Positions 52,471 to 60,535 of a DNA stretch of 64,000 nt are shown piece by piece. The stretch's first letter is position 1. The number at the start of each line of letters is the position of its first letter. The stretch lies in contig WGNJ01000013.1 of NCBI GenBank assembly GCA_016124635.1, forward strand, positions 186,001 through 250,000. The letters are read 5' to 3'. The notes beneath the pieces are model-generated. The model ran no database searches. It was not told the DNA's origin and saw nothing but the letters and a program-made list of their open reading frames with translations. A program made the position numbers and the translations under genes. The stretch is from Alphaproteobacteria bacterium. GTDB taxonomy: Bacteria > Pseudomonadota > Alphaproteobacteria > Micropepsales > Micropepsaceae.

Positions 52471-53331
52471 ATGCGCCCCGAGATCCAATCGTTTTTCGAC
52501 GAAGCGACGTTCACGGTCACGTATTTAGTGTCGGACCCGGCGACCAAGGTCGCCGCCGTCATCGACTCGGTGCTCGACTACGATCCGAAGTCCGGCCGCA
52601 CATCGACAAACTCCGCTGACGCCGTGTTGGCCGCAGCCAAGCGGGCCGATCTGCGCGTCGAGTGGATCCTGGAAACGCACGCGCACGCCGATCATCTTTC
52701 GGCCGGAGCCTATCTGCGCGGCAAGACCGGCGCCAAGATCGCGATCGGGGATCACATCACAACCGTACAGAAGACGTTCAAACCCATCTTCAACGTTGAA
52801 AGCCAGAAAATCGACGGCAGCGACTTCGACCGGCTGCTCAAGGACGGCGAGCATGTGAAGCTTGGCAATCTGAATGTCGAAGTGCTCTACACGCCGGGTC
52901 ACACGCCGGCATGCGTGAGCTACAAGATCGGCGATGCGGTATTCGTCGGCGATACCTTGTTCATGCCGGACTACGGCACGGCCCGCGCCGATTTCCCGGG
53001 TGGCGACGCACGCACGCTCTACCGCTCGATCAAGGGCATTCTTTCGCTACCGGCGGAGACTCGGCTCTTCATGTGCCATGACTACAAGGCGCCGGGTCGC
53101 GAGACTTTTGCTTGGGAGACGACAGTGCGCGACGAGCGCGCAAAGAATGTCCAGATCCGCGACGGCATCAGCGAAGACGAGTTCGTTGCCATGCGCAATG
53201 AGCGCGACAAGACGCTCGCAATGCCGGTGCTCATCTTGCCGTCGATCCAGGTCAACATCCGAGCCGGCAGCTTGCCGCCGCCGGAGACGAACGGCACCTC
53301 CTATCTCAAGATACCGCTGAACAAGCTTTGA
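52471..53331 (+). CDS. Metallo-beta-lactamase-fold persulfide dioxygenase-like protein (Blh/ETHE1 type)
   Basis: 286 residues. THAHADHLSAGAYLR gives the HxHxDH metal site; TPGHTPACVSY and DTLFMPDYGTARADFPGGDARTLY carry further His/Asp ligands. It oxidises glutathione persulfide to sulfite; known in BigR operons. ATG 52471 has AAGGAG upstream. The previous gene ends 45 bases before; it is followed with only 8 bases by thioredoxin 2. Confidence 0.9.
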   Translation: MRPEIQSFFDEATFTVTYLVSDPATKVAAVIDSVLDYDPKSGRTSTNSADAVLAAAKRADLRVEWILETHAHADHLSAGAYLRGKTGAKIAIGDHITTVQKTFKPIFNVESQKIDGSDFDRLLKDGEHVKLGNLNVEVLYTPGHTPACVSYKIGDAVFVGDTLFMPDYGTARADFPGGDARTLYRSIKGILSLPAETRLFMCHDYKAPGRETFAWETTVRDERAKNVQIRDGISEDEFVAMRNERDKTLAMPVLILPSIQVNIRAGSLPPPETNGTSYLKIPLNKL

Positions 53332-53339
53332 GGACGGCT

Positions 53340-53777
53340 ATGAGCGACAAGACCCACATCGTCTGCACGAAATGCGGCACGGTGAACGCGGCGGCGGCCG
53401 ATCGTGACCCGCGCGACGCGAAGTGCGGCAAATGCGGCGCTCAGCTCTTCGCGGGCAAACCCGTTGACGTCGATGTCGCCGGCTTCGACAAGCAGATGGA
53501 GCGCAGCGACATTCCGGTGCTGGTCGACGTGTGGGCGCCGTGGTGCGGCCCATGCCGCCAGATGTCGCCGATGTTCGAGCGCGCCGCCTCCGAACTCGAG
53601 CCCGGCGTGAGATTGCTCAAGCTCAATGCCGACAGCGCGCCCGACGTTTGTGCGCGCTATGGTATCCGCGGCATCCCGGCGCTTCTGCTTCTGCGCCACG
53701 GCAAATTACTCGCGCAGTCCGCCGGTGTCATGGACACGGCGAACATCGTGCGCTGGACGCGCACCCACGTCGCTTAA
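53340..53777 (+). CDS. trxC: Thioredoxin 2
   Basis: 145 residues. N-terminal zinc finger CTKCG and CGKCG, then the thioredoxin domain with active site WAPWCGPCRQM, GIRGIPALLLLRHG containing the cis-Pro. It reduces disulfides and persulfides. The ATG is at 53340; no signal peptide, so cytoplasmic. Last gene of the sqr operon, fitting a role in reducing protein persulfides after sulfide stress (inference). Confidence 0.92.
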   Translation: MSDKTHIVCTKCGTVNAAAADRDPRDAKCGKCGAQLFAGKPVDVDVAGFDKQMERSDIPVLVDVWAPWCGPCRQMSPMFERAASELEPGVRLLKLNADSAPDVCARYGIRGIPALLLLRHGKLLAQSAGVMDTANIVRWTRTHVA

Positions 53778-53782
53778 GCCGA

Positions 53783-54130
53783 TCAATATGCCGTTGGGTG
53801 ATTGTCGACGACGCACGGTGCATGTGCGGGCGGCTTCGCATCGAGGACAATGTTCGATAGCGCTTCACCTTGCATGCACGTCGACATACCGCCGGGGATG
53901 CCGGTTCCTGACGCAAAGTCGCCGATCTTCAGCGACGCCTTCGCAGCGGTGACATTGTAGGTCTTGCCGCCGCTCTCGACGATGAGGCAACCGGCCTCGA
54001 CGCCCGGCTTCACACAGCCTTGAAACCGCACTGGCCGCTCGGCTTCGACCGGCGGCGCCACATTGGCGAGCGCATATCCCCCGAGAAGAGTAGCTGCCAG
54101 CACGGCGCTACCCACAATCATTTTCTGCAT
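53783..54130 (-). CDS. Exported small protein (DUF5818-like)
   Basis: 115 residues with a signal peptide (AVLAATLLGGYALANVA). FQGCVKPGVEAGCLIVESGGKTYNV and GTGIPGGMSTCMQGEAL resemble the DUF5818-type oligonucleotide-binding-fold domain. Periplasmic. Function unknown. Convergent with trxC (5 bases between stops). Confidence 0.7.
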   Translation of the reverse strand: MQKMIVGSAVLAATLLGGYALANVAPPVEAERPVRFQGCVKPGVEAGCLIVESGGKTYNVTAAKASLKIGDFASGTGIPGGMSTCMQGEALSNIVLDAKPPAHAPCVVDNHPTAY

Positions 54131-54192
54131 TGCAATCCTCCCACCGCATCCGCTCGTTGACAGCGCTTGAGCCCCAACCCAAGTTCACGCGC

Positions 54193-54861
54193 ATGTGCGG
54201 ACGCTTTACGCAATATTACACCTACGCCGAAGTCTACGGCTACATGAACATGATCGGCGGCGGCTCGAACATGCAGCCGCGCTATCACATTTGTCCGACG
54301 GACCCGGTCGACACCATCTTGGCCGCGAAAGATGGCAATTTGACGATGGAGAAGATGCGCTGGGGTTTGGTCCCCTACTGGTGGAAGGAGCCGCTCAAGA
54401 AGGTTCCGGCGACATTCAATGCCCGCGCCGAAACCGTCTCGACCAAACCCTTCTTCCGCGAAGCTTGGAAGCGCCGCCGCTGCATCATCCCGGCAAGCGG
54501 TTACTACGAATGGCAGGACCGAGCCGACGGCAAGCAGCCGTGGTACTTCACGCCGGCCAAAGCTCCGGTGTTCTTGATCGCTGGCCTCTGGGAGAGCTGG
54601 CGCAATCCGGAGACGAAGGAGGAGCTTCGCTCTTCGACGATGATCATCACCGAGCCGAACAAGTTCGTTGCTCAATATCACGATCGCATGCCGGTGCTGC
54701 TCGCCAAAGAAGAAGCGGGAAACTGGCTGTCGGGCGCCTATGGCCTGGAGCGTTTGGTCGCTGCGCCGAACGATTGGCTCAATGCCATTCCGGTGTCGCG
54801 CGCCGTGAATTCGTCGAAAGCACCCGACTCGCCCGACCTCATCAAAGAGATCGCGCTCTAG
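54193..54861 (+). CDS. SOS response-associated peptidase (YedK/HMCES type)
   Basis: 222 residues starting MCGRFTQYY: Cys2 becomes N-terminal after Met removal and forms the thiazolidine link to abasic DNA. ATFNARAET carries the Asn, ASGYYEWQ the Glu and HDRMPVLL the His of the active site. The start at ATG 54193 is required so that Cys is at position 2. Cytoplasmic genome-maintenance enzyme. Confidence 0.95.
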   Translation: MCGRFTQYYTYAEVYGYMNMIGGGSNMQPRYHICPTDPVDTILAAKDGNLTMEKMRWGLVPYWWKEPLKKVPATFNARAETVSTKPFFREAWKRRRCIIPASGYYEWQDRADGKQPWYFTPAKAPVFLIAGLWESWRNPETKEELRSSTMIITEPNKFVAQYHDRMPVLLAKEEAGNWLSGAYGLERLVAAPNDWLNAIPVSRAVNSSKAPDSPDLIKEIAL

Positions 54862-54903
54862 CGCGTCGTTCGTACGTCCCGGATTACAGCGCTGATCGGA
54901 ATC

Positions 54904-55407
54904 TTAGACAGCGGCCTCGATGAACGCGCGCTCTTCCGTCGTCCAGCCCGATACGGCGCCCTTTGTGCCGCCACGCGGCATCGGCGACAGCTGAAACCAA
55001 CCGATCACTTGCGAGACGCCGTGGGTCACAGGCGAATCGAATGGCAGCAACACGCGCTGCAACTGCACGGCGGACTCATCGCTCATTTGCATCCGGTGAC
55101 GCGACGCAATTGCAACGCGCTTCTGCGCGCACAATTCATACTCTTCGACGACCTCCGACCCTGCCGGTCCGAGGTCGAGCTCACCAAAGGTTAGGCCTCT
55201 CAGGCAGCCGCCATACGACTTCTCCACTGCGCTGCCGGCAAGGATGAGGCGATAGTCCTCAAGGCGCGCCGCGACCGCCGCAACGAACAAGTGCGGCTCC
55301 AACGATGGAAAATTAGAGATCTTGAAGCGATCGCGAGTAGGAACACGCCCGAGCCCGAGTGACTGCCACAGCTCCACCAAGTGTCGCGACTTGCGCATCA
55401 TTGGCAT
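54904..55407 (-). CDS. PAS_5-domain protein
   Basis: 167 residues. The pattern HLVELWQSLGLGRVPTRDRFKIS, SLEPHLFVAAV, EDYRLILAGSAVEKSYGG, LRGLTFGELDL fits the PAS_5 family (PF07310) found in alphaproteobacteria. No output domain. Start uncertain: ATG 55407 has the best match; the open frame extends to 55458. The neighbouring cyclase has a similar C-terminal domain. Confidence 0.75.
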   Translation of the reverse strand: MPMMRKSRHLVELWQSLGLGRVPTRDRFKISNFPSLEPHLFVAAVAARLEDYRLILAGSAVEKSYGGCLRGLTFGELDLGPAGSEVVEEYELCAQKRVAIASRHRMQMSDESAVQLQRVLLPFDSPVTHGVSQVIGWFQLSPMPRGGTKGAVSGWTTEERAFIEAAV

Positions 55408-55601
55408 TCGTCCCCCAGTGCGGTCCGAGAATCGAGGTTTCCAGAAGCTACCAAACAAACCAAAGCTTGACAGTGCGAGAAGTCACTGCCTTCGCGCGGC
55501 GAGTGCGCGTCCGCCAGGTTCCAGCGCCGCAACGTGCTGTTTTGATGTCAGAATCGTCACGTCGCCGCGGCACCGGAACCGCTGCGAGGACTGTTGAGCG
55601 T

Positions 55602-57239
55602 TCAGCCGACGCGGCGACGATCGGCGTTCGCGCTTGCCGGGCTGAAGAGAGTCGCAGTCAGAATGAATCCGACATCGCGGCCCTGGTGATGAAACGGCAC
55701 GGCCAAGCTTTCCCCGTCGTGGAGGCCGGTAGGCAAACGCAGCGGAGCTTTCGCGAACGAATGAACCGGCGCCTTCAGTTGGCGTACCAGCGTCAGCCCT
55801 TCATGCATCCGCATCAGGATCGGCCGAAGGGCCGGCGGAAGCTCGCCCTCGCGCGAAAGCGCGCGTCCGGCAGGATCCGATCCGAATGCTCGAACGATGT
55901 CGCGTCCGAAGAAGTTCAGTTGAAAGCGATCGTCGTCACCGAGAACTTCGCTGCCGTGTAGGAATTCGCGCATAGGAGCGATCTGCGCCAGTAAGCCTTG
56001 TGACCATTGCGGCAAATGTCCGACGGGCGCGAGGGATTGCCACCACAAAAGAAAGCGCTTCAGGCGCGCGTTGCTGATGTCGAGCGCGGTATCGAAGAAC
56101 ACGGGCGTGTCGTCGTCGTTGAACGAGGTCTCCAACACGGCGTGGCCGGATACCGCCCCGGATTCCATCGTGGACCTGGCGTTTGCGGCCGTGCCGTCAT
56201 GCCATGCGCCGTCCTTCGCCTCGCTGGAGATGCGATTGCGCCCCGCCGACTTTGCCGCGTAGAGGCAGGCATCTGTCCGCGCGATGAAGTCGGCCGCACC
56301 CTCGTCGGGATTGAGCTGACAGACGCCGATCGACAGCGTGATGCTGCCCAGCGACTCGCCCGACGACTTCTTGACGATGCGCCGCGCCTCGACGGTCTTG
56401 CGGATCTTCTCGGCGACCGTGCGAGCACCCTCGAGTCCGGTCTCGGGCAGGATCACCGTCATCTCTTCGCCGCCGTAACGTGCTGCTGTGTCCACGTCGC
56501 GAACCGACGTTCTGATGCACTGCGCCACCAAGCGCAGAACTTGGTCGCCGGTCGCGTGCCCCCACGTGTCGTTGAAGCGCTTGAAGTGGTCGATATCGCA
56601 CATCAGCAGCGACATCGGCTTCCTCTTCAGCTTCGCTTCGCTGACGGCGACCGCGATCCGCTCATCGAACCCACGCCGGTTGACGAGCCCGGTCAGCGCG
56701 TCGATCTGACCTTCCTTGCGCAGTGTGTCCACTTGAGAGCGCAGGCTTTGCACCTCTTTGGCCGAGGCATCGACTTGCGTTCGCAGCGTTCTGTTCTTCT
56801 CGGCCATCGCGACCGTTGCGGCCGCCACCTGGTCGATGACCTGTCGCAGTTGTGGCGACACATCGCTTTGCGCCAACTTCTGCGCGGCGTCTCCCAGCGT
56901 GCGACCGTATGCGGCCGAGCCTTCGCCGGTCGTCTGCAGTGCGTCCGCGAGCTTCTTCAATTCGGTCGCGATACGCGCACCGACCTCGTCGATTTCCTCA
57001 GCACCGCCCGTGGGACGAAAGAAGCGTCCGTGCAGCGCCCGCGCGAATTCAATGTCGCCGGCTTTGCCGGTTCTGACCGCCTGGTCGAGCGCGCTCTTGA
57101 GGTCGTCGTTTTGCCCCAGTTCATGAAAGAACCAGAGTTCATAGTTGAGCGGCGTCGGCGCAATGCCGTGCGCCTCGAGCTGGCCATGCGCACGAGTGTG
57201 AAGCTCGCGCGCCTTTTCCGGCAGTTCCCAAAAAAACAC
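55602..57239 (-). CDS. Diguanylate cyclase with C-terminal PAS_5-like domain
   Basis: 545 residues. Helical N-terminus (about 1-170, coiled coil at 145-178), GGDEF domain from about 178 (GQIDALTGLVNRRGFDERI) with signature GGEEM at 256-260 instead of GGEEF and an inhibitory-site RDVD (247-250) five residues upstream. From about 395 to the end a sensory region (LLWWQSLAPVGHLPQWSQ, GESLAVPFHHQGRDVGFI) resembles PAS_5. It would make c-di-GMP; Met for Phe in the signature is unusual but may not abolish activity. No membrane helix. The start is GTG 57239. Confidence 0.85.
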   Translation of the reverse strand: MFFWELPEKARELHTRAHGQLEAHGIAPTPLNYELWFFHELGQNDDLKSALDQAVRTGKAGDIEFARALHGRFFRPTGGAEEIDEVGARIATELKKLADALQTTGEGSAAYGRTLGDAAQKLAQSDVSPQLRQVIDQVAAATVAMAEKNRTLRTQVDASAKEVQSLRSQVDTLRKEGQIDALTGLVNRRGFDERIAVAVSEAKLKRKPMSLLMCDIDHFKRFNDTWGHATGDQVLRLVAQCIRTSVRDVDTAARYGGEEMTVILPETGLEGARTVAEKIRKTVEARRIVKKSSGESLGSITLSIGVCQLNPDEGAADFIARTDACLYAAKSAGRNRISSEAKDGAWHDGTAANARSTMESGAVSGHAVLETSFNDDDTPVFFDTALDISNARLKRFLLWWQSLAPVGHLPQWSQGLLAQIAPMREFLHGSEVLGDDDRFQLNFFGRDIVRAFGSDPAGRALSREGELPPALRPILMRMHEGLTLVRQLKAPVHSFAKAPLRLPTGLHDGESLAVPFHHQGRDVGFILTATLFSPASANADRRRVG

Positions 57240-57402
57240 GTAACCCCCGGGCTGAAACCGATTCGACTGTCGCTCTCAAACCTGTCGCATGAGCGAGTTA
57301 TCAACTCGTTACTGGCCGGTACGCACCCCAAATGCTCGGGTGAGGCAAGTCCACCCGGATCGGCAAAGACCGGGGCGAATCTCGACGCTGCGAGGCGGGC
57401 TG

Positions 57403-59067
57403 CTACAGCGCCCAACTCAGCGAAAAGAAGTGCCGCACGTCCTTGTTTCCGGGCACCGCGGGTGTGCGCGTCAGCGGTTTGGCCGCCTCGTAACCAATGG
57501 AGACGGAATGGGGCAGGGATAGGCGAACGCCGGCACCCGTCGAGTTGAGCGTCGCGCTGTCCTGGCCTGCCGGCATGTTGTCGTTCCATACGGTGCCGGC
57601 GTCATAGAAGCCGTAGAGCTGCGCGCCGAGCCATGACGACAACTTTTCAAAATAGCGCAACTCGATCACGCCGCCGACCCCGTCCTCGCCGGTGATCTCG
57701 CCGGTATCGTAGCCGCGGCCGATGCGAGAGCCGCCGAGTGCGAACTCCATAGCGGAAAAGAGCGGGCGGTTGGACACCTGGCCGTCGACTTCGACAAAAA
57801 CGCCAAAGCCCCACGGCAGCGGCTGGATCATCGTGGCTTGGGCGAAGGCTTTGACAAAACGGCCGTCTGCGTCGGCGCGCGAATGAGGCACGTCAGGAGC
57901 TTTTGCAAATCCGTCCGCGATTTCGAGATAGACCACCGCGAGCCCATCGCCCACGACTTGGCGCAGCGTAGCTGCGGCATGCGCGACGGCCAGATCGTCC
58001 TGATAGGATAACGTGCCGTTCTCTTCGTCGCGGATGTGGAGCCGCTGCAGCCCGCCGTGCAACCACAGACTCGTCTCCCGTTCGCGGATCAGCGGGTAAC
58101 TGAGCTGACCGAAGAAGCGTGTGCTGTCGCTTTCATTGTCGAGATTGGGCCCATTGTTGCCGCGCGTATTGCGTGAGATCGAACCGTTGAGTGCGAGTGA
58201 CGCACCGTCGTATCCGAGCGCTGCGATATAGTTGAGTTCGCCGAAGGCGAGTTCGTCCGGTTGATCGGGAACGAAGAAGTACCCGCCGGACAGCTTGTCG
58301 CCGAAACTCAATAGATGCGCCGCGCCTGCGCGCAAATACGTTTGCATCTCGCCGGCTTCCGGCTTGCCGCGATAGTCGGTATACAAATTGGCATCGAAAG
58401 CCACGCGTTCGGCCGTCACGATGAGTTTGTGGCGCGCCAGGTCTTGACCGTCGGGCGCCATCCGGCTCGACTTGAATCGAATACCGGCCGTATCACCCAT
58501 CAGGTAAAGCGCGCGCTCGAGCGTTCCGATCCTCGCCGGGCGCTCGCTGAGCAGCCGATCGGCGTACGCTGCGAGTTCGGGCACGTTGCCATCGATCACG
58601 ATCTGATCGACATAGCCCTCGATGATTTCGATCTTGAGATGTCCGTCGGTCACGTCCTGTGCCGGAATGACGGCGCGGGACAGGAAGTAGCCTCCGGAGC
58701 GATACATCGCGGTGATCTTCTCTGCTATGCGCGCGAGCTCCGGGGTCGCGACCGTGCGTTCCAGATAGTTCGCATAGGCGGCGCGAAACGCCTCCGGCGC
58801 GAACACGGACGCACCCTCGATCGCAACGGACTTCAAGACGAACGGTTGCACCGCCGGGGCGCTCGTGCGTGTCGCCGGCATCGTGGCTGTAGCCGGCATT
58901 GGAATCTCTTTTGCTTGTTCGGTGTCGTCGGGTTGCACGCCTTTGAGCGGGATGCGGCGCAGGACGTCCTCGACGTCGTCCGCCCAAGCCGGTGACCAGA
59001 GTGCGAGCGAGACGGCGACCGCAAGGACGGCGCGAACGATGAAAATTTTTTCTCGCACTTTAAGCAC
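57403..59067 (-). CDS. Two-partner secretion transporter (ShlB/FhaC-type)
   Basis: 554 residues. Signal peptide (AVAVSLALWSPAWAD), a POTRA domain (VLKSVAIEGASVF at about 77 and HLKIEIIEGYVDQI near 150), then a 16-strand outer-membrane barrel with GGSRIGRGYDTGEITGEDG, the VRGY-type motif. It exports a large TpsA exoprotein, usually an adhesin or contact-dependent toxin. No TpsA is found in the window. Start at GTG 59067 is a weak-ribosome-site choice. Divergent from the FecR gene. Confidence 0.9.
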   Translation of the reverse strand: MLKVREKIFIVRAVLAVAVSLALWSPAWADDVEDVLRRIPLKGVQPDDTEQAKEIPMPATATMPATRTSAPAVQPFVLKSVAIEGASVFAPEAFRAAYANYLERTVATPELARIAEKITAMYRSGGYFLSRAVIPAQDVTDGHLKIEIIEGYVDQIVIDGNVPELAAYADRLLSERPARIGTLERALYLMGDTAGIRFKSSRMAPDGQDLARHKLIVTAERVAFDANLYTDYRGKPEAGEMQTYLRAGAAHLLSFGDKLSGGYFFVPDQPDELAFGELNYIAALGYDGASLALNGSISRNTRGNNGPNLDNESDSTRFFGQLSYPLIRERETSLWLHGGLQRLHIRDEENGTLSYQDDLAVAHAAATLRQVVGDGLAVVYLEIADGFAKAPDVPHSRADADGRFVKAFAQATMIQPLPWGFGVFVEVDGQVSNRPLFSAMEFALGGSRIGRGYDTGEITGEDGVGGVIELRYFEKLSSWLGAQLYGFYDAGTVWNDNMPAGQDSATLNSTGAGVRLSLPHSVSIGYEAAKPLTRTPAVPGNKDVRHFFSLSWAL

Positions 59068-59316
59068 TTGTTGTTCGCGGCGCCGGACGCGCCTCGTTCC
59101 CGTTAAGCGTCTGCGTCTCGGGTCTCCCCCAACCTACTGGTAAGTGCGGCTGGTTAATGCGCCATTAACGAAAGTAAAGAGTAAACTTCATCAATAGAAT
59201 AATAATAAAAGTGTACAAATGATTAAGAGAGCATAAATCAAACGTCGGTAGTTTCACCGTTCGCGCCGGTATTGTTCGCCAAAAACGGATCGGCGTCACA
59301 ATGGAAAGGTCAATGA
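59068..59316. promoter_or_regulatory. AT-rich divergent region between TpsB and FecR genes
   Basis: 249 bases; bases 59161-59242 are strikingly AT-rich (runs such as AATAATAATAAAAG) against the GC-rich surroundings. Both divergent promoters must be here. I cannot assign specific boxes. Confidence 0.6.
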
Positions 59317-60438
59317 ATGCTGCGACTTTCTTCCTATCTCTCGCTCGCCTGCGCCGTCCTTCTGGCATCGACGGTCGCCGCGCGAGCCGAGGATGAGAAG
59401 TGGACGGTGTCCGAAGTCGCGGGCGCGACGAGCGTCGTCTCGCCGCTGGCGCCGACGCATGCGGTGAGCAAGGGCGAGGAGTTGCAGCCTGGCGCGACGC
59501 TGACCACAGGTGCCGGCGGAAAGGTCGTCTTAACGGACGGCAAGACGGTCGTGACGATGTCGCCGAACAGCCGTCTAACGATGCCGGCCGATCCGTCCGA
59601 CGCAATGACGCGCTTCGCCGAGGATCTGGGGTCCGTCTTCTTCAAAGTCGAGAAGCGTCCGATGCAGCACTTCGAGGTGCAAACCCCGATGATCGCCGCC
59701 ATCGTCAAAGGAACGCAATTTACTGTGACCGCGGGCTCAACCGAACATGCGGTCGATGTAACCGAAGGTTTGGTCGAAGTCGTCGCCATGCACGGTGGCC
59801 AGAAGGAATTGGTGCCGGCCGGCCGCAGCGCAAAAGTGCGATCGGACGCACCGACCAAGCTGAATCTGGCGGGTGATCCGCCGGGAACCGGCAAGGTTGA
59901 GCGCGCGATCGGTGCCGGCACGATCGATTACGCCAGTGTGACGGACGGGCTGGTGACCGCCACGACAGCACTGACGACTGTGACAAGCTCTGCAGATGGG
60001 AAGAGTGAGGGAGGCTCAAATGAAGAAGCAGCAAGCGGCGCGACCGGCGGTACGGTCGCTCTCATTGATGGCGCCACCAGTTCCGCTGGCGGTCTTGTGG
60101 CCGATGTGGCTTCTAGCGTTGGCGATGCAAGCAACGGCGGGAGCCTCGGCGCTGGAGCTAACACCGGCGCTGGTGCTGGCAGCGGTAGCGGCGTGGGTGT
60201 TGGCGTCGAAGTCGGCGCAAGCGCAGGCGGAGCAGGAGCAGGAGCCGGAGTCTCGGTCGGGGTCGGAGCCGGATCAGGCGGCGTAGGCGTTGGTATCGGT
60301 GTCGGCATAACCGGGGGCACGGCTGCAGGCGCGAGCGGCGGCTCGGGCGGAAGCGGTGGCATCGGTTTAGGCGTCGGCCTGACCGGCGGCACGCCGCCCG
60401 GCCAAGGCAAGAGCAGTGGCTCGGGTGGCGGAGGTTAA
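59317..60438 (+). CDS. FecR-domain protein with Gly-rich low-complexity tail
   Basis: 373 residues. Signal peptide (AVLLASTVAARAED), FecR domain (about residues 30-190) with TMSPNSRLTMP, VQTPMIAAIVKGTQFTV and DVTEGLVEVV, paralogous to that at 34367. From about residue 225 a long Gly/Ala/Ser/Val segment (GAGAGSGSGVGVGVEVG, GSGGSGGIGLGVGLTGG) of around 140 residues, which looks flexible or surface-exposed. Not a classical FecR: no anti-sigma helix, no ECF sigma partner. Divergent from TpsB and followed by a CHASE2 kinase, a set that I think is recurrent with exoprotein export genes. Confidence 0.85.
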   Translation: MLRLSSYLSLACAVLLASTVAARAEDEKWTVSEVAGATSVVSPLAPTHAVSKGEELQPGATLTTGAGGKVVLTDGKTVVTMSPNSRLTMPADPSDAMTRFAEDLGSVFFKVEKRPMQHFEVQTPMIAAIVKGTQFTVTAGSTEHAVDVTEGLVEVVAMHGGQKELVPAGRSAKVRSDAPTKLNLAGDPPGTGKVERAIGAGTIDYASVTDGLVTATTALTTVTSSADGKSEGGSNEEAASGATGGTVALIDGATSSAGGLVADVASSVGDASNGGSLGAGANTGAGAGSGSGVGVGVEVGASAGGAGAGAGVSVGVGAGSGGVGVGIGVGITGGTAAGASGGSGGSGGIGLGVGLTGGTPPGQGKSSGSGGGG

Positions 60439-60493
60439 TCCTCCTTAAGCCGGCTGCGAGAAACCGGACCGAAATAGCCTTCAGGCGATAGTG

Positions 60494-60527
60494 ACCGGCC
60501 GTTCGGTATCCGAGCGGCCGGTTTCGA
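60494..60527 (+). terminator. Terminator after FecR gene
   Basis: Thirteen-pair stem from 60494 to 60522 (one G-T pair) with a three-base TAT loop, then TTTCGATT. It overlaps the GTG at 60491 that could be taken as kinase start, which argues that the kinase begins at 60536 or later. Confidence 0.7.
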
Positions 60528-60535
60528 TTGAGGCA

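Noticed and set aside
60100-60440. Repetitive DNA that could be mistaken for an array
   Set aside because: It is in frame within the Gly-rich tail; repeats are short, imperfect and without spacer pattern, so it is not CRISPR.
60491-60535. GTG at 60491 as the kinase start
   Set aside because: It lies within a 13-pair terminator hairpin of the preceding gene; ATG 60536 or GTG 60569 is more plausible.
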